DNA of 64,000 nucleotides from JAIOQJ01 sp963718635 (GTDB lineage Bacteria; Planctomycetota; Planctomycetia; Gemmatales; Gemmataceae): NCBI GenBank assembly GCA_963718635.1, contig OY970367.1:2108001-2172000 (forward strand), written 5' to 3'. The position numbers and the translations under genes are program-made. Shown piece by piece: positions 58,385 through 64,000 of this stretch (position 1 is its first letter; each line of letters starts with the position of its first letter). A model generated the notes under the pieces. It had not been told where the DNA came from and searched no databases. It saw only the letters and a program-made list of their open reading frames with translations.

Positions 58385-58765
58385 ATGACTGCCGGCGAAG
58401 TACACGATCTGCTTCAGCACGGTGTCGGCCAATCGTCGGTTGCTTTGCAGTGCCAATGCGACAACTTGGAGACAGTCTACCTATCCACCTTGCCGTCCGG
58501 CGGCGTGCTGGTTAGCGACGAAGGTAGGTCTTTCGCATACCTGGCTCGTGGCACAGATCGCAATTACCTGCCGCTTGATGAACTCAACATGGCTGCGGTG
58601 GCCGAAGCATGCCAACAAGCAGGAGCAACACTAAAGTGCGATGACCCGGAGTCGCACCCAAGCATCGAGTGCGAGACGACGCCCGGAACGTCGATCGCCG
58701 AAATTGTGGTGCAGGTGGCGGAAGCAGTCGATCACGTTTTCGCGATGGCAATGTGGGACCGATAG
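58385..58765 (+). CDS. DUF1828-like protein
   Basis: A 126-residue cytosolic protein. The start ATG 58385 is preceded by GGAGGAG. The central VYLSTLPSGGVLVSDEGRSF with AYLARGTDRNYLPLDELN and the ending VVQVAEAVDHVFAMAM fit DUF1828, a small family found in phages, mobile DNA and putative toxin-antitoxin pairs, whose role is unknown. No second small gene lies next to it. The family call is from pattern memory and moderately sure. Confidence 0.55.
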   Translation: MTAGEVHDLLQHGVGQSSVALQCQCDNLETVYLSTLPSGGVLVSDEGRSFAYLARGTDRNYLPLDELNMAAVAEACQQAGATLKCDDPESHPSIECETTPGTSIAEIVVQVAEAVDHVFAMAMWDR

Positions 58766-58800
58766 GGTCCGCCGCCGAACTGGCGGGGAAAAAGATGGCG

Positions 58801-58831
58801 AAACCCGACAGCTTATACTGCTCGGCTTGCC
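58801..58831 (-). repeat. Dispersed repeat, family B copy
   Basis: On the minus strand GGCAAGCCGAGCAGTATAAG then CTGTCGGGTTT, matching the family pattern with a few changes, between the DUF1828-like gene and tRNA-Ala. Confidence 0.5.
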
Positions 58832-58857
58832 TGAGTTGAACGGAGTCGCAAATGCAG

Positions 58858-58930
<73 letters not shown>

Positions 58931-59166
58931 AAGGGTCAGGAACAGCTAGAGTAGTGAAGACTTCCCAGCGCGTCAAGGAGCCTACAAGGCTGAAGCGCCA
59001 ACGAAGAAAAATGACACTTCGCTGGCGTCTCTCGCCCGATTACAAGCGCAACGACGCGGAGTCTGAACGACGCGTTCCACGCAGAGCCTGGGAACGAGGG
59101 ATTTTCTTGCCGGCATCTTTTTGTCCGCGCCTTACACGCCTAGCAAAGTTCAATCGAGGGTTCATC

Positions 59167-60582
59167 ATGCTTCGCCAAATTATGTTGCTGCTTGCCTTTC
59201 TTTTCTACGCGTCCAACATTTACGCGCAGCCCATTTTCCGCGCTGGCGCCGCGACCATTGACATAACGCCTAAGAGTTATCCGATTTCCGTGAACGGGCA
59301 TATGGACGACCGCCAGGTGAATTCGGCGAACGACCCGCTGCATGCGCGTTGTCTCGTGCTCGACGACGGTACAACGAAGCTGGCCATCGTCATTGTCGAT
59401 AGTTGCATGTTGCCGCGCGAGTTGGTCGAAGAGGCCAAGGCCCTCGCTGAGAAGGCGACCGCCATTCCACCCGATCGTATGCTGATCGCGGCCACGCACA
59501 CACATACAGCGCCCACGTCGGCCGGCATTTTTCTGAGTGAGCCGGATGTTAAATATGTTGCGTTTCTCATCGAGCAGATTGCCGCCGTCATTGACACCGC
59601 TCATCGCCAACTGAAGCCCGCACAAATCGGTTGGGCCGGCGCGGACAATTCCGCTCTCCTATTCAATCGCCGTTGGAAGCGCGAGCGAACGTTGATTCCG
59701 GCCGATCCCTTTGGCGGAACCACCGATCAAGTTCATATGAACCCCGGCTATCGGGTGAAGGGTTTGCTCGAGCCGGCCGGACCGGTTGATCCGGAACTTT
59801 CGGTGCTCGCCGTGCGTTCGAGAGATGGCAAGCCGATGGCTTTGCTGGGGAATTACTCGCTGCATTACGTCGGCGGCATTCCGCCATTGTCCGCAGACTA
59901 TTTCGGCGCCTTCGCGGATCGTATCGCTCAACTGCTAAATCAGGATAACGGCAACGGCCCATTCGTCGCCATGATGTCCAACGGCACTAGCGCCGACGTG
60001 AATAATAGCGATTTCAGCCAGGCAGCGCTATCGCGCAAACCCGGCGAGCAAGTCAAGATCGTGGCCGATGCGGCGGCCAAGACGGCACTGGAGGCCTTCA
60101 AGAAGATCGAATGGCGCGATCACGTGCGTCTAGCAGCTGCAACAGGTGATGTAGAATTGGCCGTGCGTAAGCCGAGTAAAGACGACCTCGACCGAGCGCA
60201 GAAAAAATTGGAAGAGCAAAAGGGCGCGAAAGTCTTAAGGGGCACGGCCGCGATCTATGCCCGCGAATCCCTGCTGCTGGCACAATACCCAGATAAAGTG
60301 AGCGTCAAGCTGCAAGCCTTGCGGATTGGCGAGCTCGGCATCGTCGCAATACCTTGTGAAGTGTTCACCGCCATCGGCCTCGACATCAAAAAGATGAGCC
60401 CGATGAAAAAGACGTTCACGATCGAACTGGCCAACGGCTACAACGGCTATCTCCCTACTCCCGAGCAGCACAAACTCGGCGGCTACGAAACCTGGCGAGC
60501 GCGATCGAGCTATCTGGAGACCGAGGCGTCGCCAAAGGTGATTGCCGAGGTGCAGGCGTTGCTGAAGAAGGTGGCGAAATAG
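59167..60582 (+). CDS. Exported neutral/alkaline ceramidase-like protein
   Basis: A 471-residue protein from ATG 59167 (GAGGG upstream, signal peptide MLRQIMLLLAFLFYASNIYA). FRAGAATIDITPKSYPISVN GH (split) is the ceramidase-type opening; a histidine cluster AATHTHTAPTSAG, NYSLHYVGG and MMSNGTSADVNN correspond to the zinc-binding and catalytic region, and IPCEVFTAIGLDIK and ANGYNGYLPTPEQH close the domain. Planctomycetes encode many of these, and ceramide is not an assured substrate. Longer open sequence upstream to 58954 passes beyond the signal peptide and is not used. The closest neighbours are tRNA-Ala (left) and a convergent hypothetical gene. Confidence 0.88.
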   Translation: MLRQIMLLLAFLFYASNIYAQPIFRAGAATIDITPKSYPISVNGHMDDRQVNSANDPLHARCLVLDDGTTKLAIVIVDSCMLPRELVEEAKALAEKATAIPPDRMLIAATHTHTAPTSAGIFLSEPDVKYVAFLIEQIAAVIDTAHRQLKPAQIGWAGADNSALLFNRRWKRERTLIPADPFGGTTDQVHMNPGYRVKGLLEPAGPVDPELSVLAVRSRDGKPMALLGNYSLHYVGGIPPLSADYFGAFADRIAQLLNQDNGNGPFVAMMSNGTSADVNNSDFSQAALSRKPGEQVKIVADAAAKTALEAFKKIEWRDHVRLAAATGDVELAVRKPSKDDLDRAQKKLEEQKGAKVLRGTAAIYARESLLLAQYPDKVSVKLQALRIGELGIVAIPCEVFTAIGLDIKKMSPMKKTFTIELANGYNGYLPTPEQHKLGGYETWRARSSYLETEASPKVIAEVQALLKKVAK

Positions 60583-60596
60583 AGGCAGAAAGCGTT

Positions 60597-60626
60597 GGCG
60601 AGCCAAGCGGCGTAAGTTGCCGGGTT
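60597..60626 (+). repeat. Dispersed repeat, family B copy
   Basis: GGCGAGCCAAGCGGCGTAAG then TTGCCGGGTT, followed by GCACCCGACAGC. The same extended form occurs inverted near 63815-63873. Confidence 0.55.
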
Positions 60627-60752
60627 AAAGTGCGGCACCCGACAGCATACGCGGCAGAAAAACGGCACATTCATTTTTTTACTACGAAAAATACTAAGCC
60701 GGCCAAACAGTGCGATAAGGATAAATGTCCCCTGCCATCCGGCGCCCCGATA

Positions 60753-61541
60753 TTACAAGGCTGCCGTCTCTTCGATCATTTCGCGGATTTCGTCTTGGTA
60801 TGAGATCGGAGCGATTCGGTTGAGATTGAGGAGGAACACCATTGCCGCCTTTCGATCGCCGAGCTCCAGAAGTTCGATCCAGTAGGCGTTGGCTTTCGTT
60901 AGATAAGAATGGTCGGAAATGGGTGTCGATGTCAGAGCCAGATTGAGCAATTCCAGGCGTCTCTGCTCCTGCCGCAAATATCCCATTAAGGCACTCTGAA
61001 GGTAAAACAAATGCGGCGGATTTCCCCTCCATGCAAGGACCGTGTGGACGTACATCGCGTTCACAAGACAGTCGCGCTCCGCCCGCGAATCCTGCTTTTC
61101 GAGCATCGGCAGCAAGTAGTGAATGGAAGAGAGGTAGAGCAAACTCTGTAGATCAAGGAAAAAGCCCGTCTCCCCCCGAAGCCGAACTAATGAGGGGAGC
61201 ATAAGGTATGTCCACGTTTTCTCCGCCTGGACAATTGCTTTCGTCTTCTTCGGTGAAAATGCCAGAGGGATCGCCGGGATACATCGTTCCGTGAAGACTT
61301 CAGAAAAGGATTTGATTCGGTCAATGACCTGTTGGTTCAATTGGTTGCCCGTTCCCTTCTCTGCGGGGAAGTGAAGGACGGAGGCCAAATCACATTGAGA
61401 CGCCGTAGCAGATTCCGCCACGACTTTCCAAAGCAGCGCAAGAACGCTTTCTTGTGTCGTGCTATTCCAGTCGGAATTGACGAGCCGTCTGTAAAGAGTA
61501 AACTCCCTGTCCGACGCTCCTACTTCGATTGTCGTGAGCAT
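60753..61541 (-). CDS. Hypothetical helical protein
   Basis: A 262-residue protein from ATG 61541, predicted from composition to be mostly helical. Notable stretches are WTYLMLPSLVRLRGETGFFL, LVNAMYVHTVLAWRGNPPHL and LRQEQRRLELLNLALTSTPI. No signal peptide, cofactor motif or domain is recognised. It begins 12 bp after the stop of a small charged protein gene, so the two are likely cotranscribed. There is no frame break. Function unknown. Confidence 0.65.
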   Translation of the reverse strand: MLTTIEVGASDREFTLYRRLVNSDWNSTTQESVLALLWKVVAESATASQCDLASVLHFPAEKGTGNQLNQQVIDRIKSFSEVFTERCIPAIPLAFSPKKTKAIVQAEKTWTYLMLPSLVRLRGETGFFLDLQSLLYLSSIHYLLPMLEKQDSRAERDCLVNAMYVHTVLAWRGNPPHLFYLQSALMGYLRQEQRRLELLNLALTSTPISDHSYLTKANAYWIELLELGDRKAAMVFLLNLNRIAPISYQDEIREMIEETAAL

Positions 61542-61553
61542 GGGATCGCCTTC

Positions 61554-61742
61554 TCATTGATGGGCTCGTTTCGACTTCTCGCGCGAGATTTCATTCGCAC
61601 GGTCATTCCGCTTTTTCGCATCCCTCGGCTTCTTCTCGCGACGAAGCTTTCGTGCCTCCGCACGAAGTCGCTTCTCTTCCCGGTCTTTTTCCTCGTCGTC
61701 CCAACCATGGGCCGGGTCTTGGCCGCCGATCGTTGAACTCAT
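61554..61742 (-). CDS. Small highly charged hypothetical protein
   Basis: A 62-residue protein (MSSTIGGQDPAHGWDDEEKD) in which residues 17-60 are almost all Arg, Lys, Glu, Asp and Ala (EEKRLRAEARKLRREKKPRD), an uninterrupted charged helix. It could bind nucleic acid or a partner; low-complexity helices also arise by chance. It is first in a two-gene unit with the 262-residue protein. Confidence 0.5.
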   Translation of the reverse strand: MSSTIGGQDPAHGWDDEEKDREEKRLRAEARKLRREKKPRDAKKRNDRANEISREKSKRAHQ

Positions 61743-61957
61743 TAGGGCGTGCCTTTCCTCAACTCATCCATTTATCTCCATATTTTATCACGTTGGCGCC
61801 CTATGGGCCAGTCGGTAAGGCATGCAAAAAGCTACGAATAAGAAAGGGGGATGAAAAAGGGGACCGCGTGTGGTTCAGCATGGATTTTCGCCGGGAACCA
61901 GCCAGTGCATCTACCCCTATGCCATCGTCCTCGCTCGCGCGTCGGGCTAACAAGCGA

Positions 61958-62794
61958 TTACTTCCCGACAGGTGATTTGCGTTTTCTGGTTCGCGTAGCT
62001 GTCTTTGCTGACTTGGGCGGGGGCGCTAATTCGACTTCGACCCAGGTTGGTGCGTGGTCGCTCGCCGGCGCGACATCGCGGACCCAGCGGTCGACGCCGG
62101 CAGACTTCAGGTCTTTCGCCAGCGCCTTGTTCAGAAGCAGGTGATCGATGCGCAAGCCGGCGTTTCGCTCCCAATGTTTGCGAAAATAGTCCCAGAATGT
62201 GTAGATTGGCTCATCCGGATATAGACTTCGAATCGCGTCGACCCAACCTTGCTCCAATAAACGTTGCCAGCACGCGCGAGTCTCGGGCTGCAAGAGCGCG
62301 TCTTGCGCCAGGAGCGCGGATCGTAGATGTCGAAATCGGTGGGTACAACGTTGAAGTCGCCGGCCATGATCACCGGATGGGTGCTGGCGTAAAGAGTCGC
62401 CGCATGTTCGATCAGGCGCTCGAACCACTGCAGCTTATAGTCGAACTTCGGGCCGGGCTGTGGATTGCCGTTGGGCAGGTACAAACAGCAAACGATGATG
62501 CCGCCGACGGCCGCTTCCAAATAACGGCTCTGTTCGTCCGAAGAGTCGCCGGGCAGCGAACGGCGAACTTCCACGATTTTGGCGCCGCGCAAGGATCGCT
62601 ACTCCGTTCCATGAGCGCTGACCCTTCCAGAGAGATTCGTAGCCTGCGTCGGCCAGCGCGGAGGCCGGGAAACCCTCATCAGCCGATTTCAGTTCTTGCA
62701 GGCAGGCGATGTCGGGCTTCTCGCGCTCAAGCCAGGCAAGCAGGCTCGGAAGTCGGCTCTTGATGCCGTTCACATTGAACGTTGCGATCTTCAT
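61958..62794 (-). CDS. xthA: Exodeoxyribonuclease III, two frameshifts
   Basis: AP endonuclease/3' exonuclease of base-excision repair. Read from ATG 62794: MKIATFNVNGIKSRLPSLLA, CLQELKSADEGFP (metal Glu) and GYESLWKGQRSWNGVAILAR. The frame changes near 62595 to AKIVEVRRSLPGDSSDEQSR with LYLPNGNPQPGPKFDYKLQW and MAGDFNVVPTDFDIYDPRSW, and again near 62310 to AQDALLQPETRACWQRLLEQ, RIDHLLLNKAL and ASDHAPTWVEVEL (catalytic Asp-His). About 278 residues after repair, close to E. coli XthA (268). All catalytic residues are kept, which favours sequence errors over loss of function. The tail KSAKTATRTRKRKS is basic. Confidence 0.88.
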
Positions 62795-63070
62795 TCTTTT
62801 AGAATACAGCAACCGGCGCGGATTGATATTCTCATGCAGGCAGGCCTGCCGGCCTGCCTGATTTGAAGCGGCTTTGACGCCCGCACGGCCACCTCGGCCC
62901 AAATTCCGGTTCGCGGTCTTTCATTCCGGGGCGTCAAGGCATCGCCAAATGCGAATTCACCGTCCGCGAGAGCGCCGACCTCATTTAGGACTGCCCCACG
63001 ATCTTCTTCCTTTCCGCTCTGCTTCCTTCCCGTTGTCCCCCGCCGTCGCCGGGTAAAATGCTAGCAAGGC

Positions 63071-63391
63071 TTAATAGCGGCCGCCCATGCCGCCGCCGGG
63101 AGCGCCTCCGGCGCCACCCATGCCGCCGCCGGGGTTGCCTATGCCACTAGGTCCACCGCCGCCGCCACCTCCGCCGACGGGCATTGGCGGACCGGACGAA
63201 TTTTTCTGCGGATTGACAGTCATCCTTTTCTCTTCCGGATATTCGGGCGGCCGATCCCACCGCTTGTCTTCGGCCGGCGGCGTGAGATAGCTTTGTTCAG
63301 TCGGAACGCGCAACTGCCGCTTAGGCTTGCCAGTGCAACCGAGCCCGACAATCGCCAGTAATAACGCAGCAGCGCCCCATGTACGATGCAT
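63071..63391 (-). CDS. Glycine-rich lipoprotein
   Basis: A 106-residue protein. A lipoprotein signal ending LAIVGLGC places the lipid at Cys19. The mature chain is first charged (KPKRQLRVPTEQSYLTPPAE, DKRWDRPPEYPEEKR) and then glycine-rich with Met and Pro (MPVGGGGGGGGP ... GGGMGG ... GGRY). Such short Gly-rich lipoproteins recur in planctomycetes and are thought to sit in the envelope; role unknown. Confidence 0.8.
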   Translation of the reverse strand: MHRTWGAAALLLAIVGLGCTGKPKRQLRVPTEQSYLTPPAEDKRWDRPPEYPEEKRMTVNPQKNSSGPPMPVGGGGGGGGPSGIGNPGGGMGGAGGAPGGGMGGRY

Positions 63392-64000
63392 GGCTTCCCC
63401 CTCCGCCCACTTATCGTTTGCTAATAACGGAGACGTATAGCGTAATGACGCTGGCGCTCAAGGGCATTTTGAAGGATTTTGTTGTTTTGCTTCTCGCTAA
63501 CTCGGTAATGCTTCTCTAGTTTCCGCGTCTCACGCTCTACGGCATCACAATGGACACACGGGGGCGCCAAGCGATTCTGGCAAAGGCGGCATCTTCCCCT
63601 TCACCCTCCCCCGGCTTTGCGGGGGGAGGGCAGGGTGGGGGGAACGGCCGCGAGTGTCCCGACGGCTGTTGATGGGCAAGCTGCTTCGCCCCACCCTGCC
63701 CTTCCCTTCAAAAGGAAAAAGACATTTCTCAAAACAGCGCGCCTAAGCTGGATGTCGAATTTTGCAAGTCCGCGCTTGTGGGTGACAGGGGCTCACCATC
63801 GGAGAAGGTGAGCAATGGGGTGTACGCTGCCGGGTAGCGACAGCACCCGGCAGCTTGCGCCGCTCCGCTCGCCTGACTTCACAGAGACCCTTCTGGAAAT
63901 ATTTCCAGAAGGGCCTTTCCAATTAAATCGTGGGAAAACGCGCGATGAAGTTTCAAACTTCCGTGGCACAAGCGTCTCGCTTGTGCGTCGCTCAAGCACT
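63392..64000. other. Repeat-rich intergenic region at the right edge
   Basis: No gene is supported. It holds an inverted repeat with arms at about 63624-63641 and 63688-63707, an inverted family B relative at about 63815-63873, a perfect 26-bp palindrome at 63888-63913, and a hairpin GCACAAGCG-TCT-CGCTTGTGC at 63966-63986. Confidence 0.6.
63888..63913. repeat. Perfect 26-bp palindrome
   Basis: CCCTTCTGGAAAT and its exact reverse complement meet without a spacer, followed by CCTTTCC. Hairpin in RNA, possibly a terminator for a gene beyond the window, or a protein-binding site. Confidence 0.6.

Noticed and set aside
61332..61736. 134-residue plus-strand frame
   Set aside because: Antisense to the two-gene unit at 60753-61742, which has better spacing and composition.

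Overview
The window looks like chromosome of a planctomycete (Planctomycetota). The signs are a DUF1559 prepilin-type leader, a DUF1580 protein, a giant autotransporter-associated beta-strand-repeat (PATR) protein, a sulfatase with a signal peptide, two Hanks-type Ser/Thr kinases, a Uma2 nuclease, a VGGC-lipobox TolC protein, and short Tyr/Pro-rich secreted proteins. Species cannot be named from sequence alone.

Left arm (1-7.5 kb): a cut-off ATP-grasp ligase downstream of a KamA-family lysine 2,3-aminomutase, a phosphoglucosamine/phosphomannomutase, a pRiA4b ORF-3-like protein, a frameshifted sulfatase and tRNA-Met(CAT). From 7.5 to 33.2 kb lies a decayed accessory island: an integrase-arm/DUF1580 fusion, a broken Prim-Pol, remnants of an HTH protein in opposite orientations, a kinase, two IS110 fragments, a truncated Replic_Relax protein, an intact TOPRIM primase, a helicase remnant, a frameshifted integron integrase, a ~13.6-kb PATR gene in three frames, a truncated DUF1559 gene and an IS66 remnant. 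A 20-bp copy of the tRNA-Met anticodon arm recurs at 33,210-33,229, which makes the whole stretch a candidate tRNA-targeted insertion.

Right arm (33.3-64 kb) is mostly core genome: PurB, a GDSL hydrolase and a glycine-rich RRM protein; a TolC - adaptor - ATPase - MacB-permease operon on the minus strand; a zone of small regulators (DUF433, XRE, ribbon-helix-helix); a second kinase; an ATP-cone/NrdD-like protein; Uma2; ClpC; an M1 metallopeptidase fused to an Omp85-like barrel; a DUF1828-like protein; tRNA-Ala(GGC); a neutral-ceramidase-like exported protein; exonuclease III; and a glycine-rich lipoprotein.

Two features cut across the window. First, single-base frameshifts break many genes, including near-essential purB and clpC, often at short homopolymers. 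Many breaks are therefore probably sequence errors rather than true decay, except where large parts are missing (IS66, IS110, Replic_Relax, helicase). Second, at least two families of dispersed palindromic repeats sit in the intergenic spaces. No CRISPR array, rRNA or convincing attC site was seen. The observations most worth following are the M1-peptidase/Omp85 fusion, the KamA/ATP-grasp pair separated by a terminator hairpin, the ATP-cone protein with a degenerate NrdD-like body, and the island boundary.
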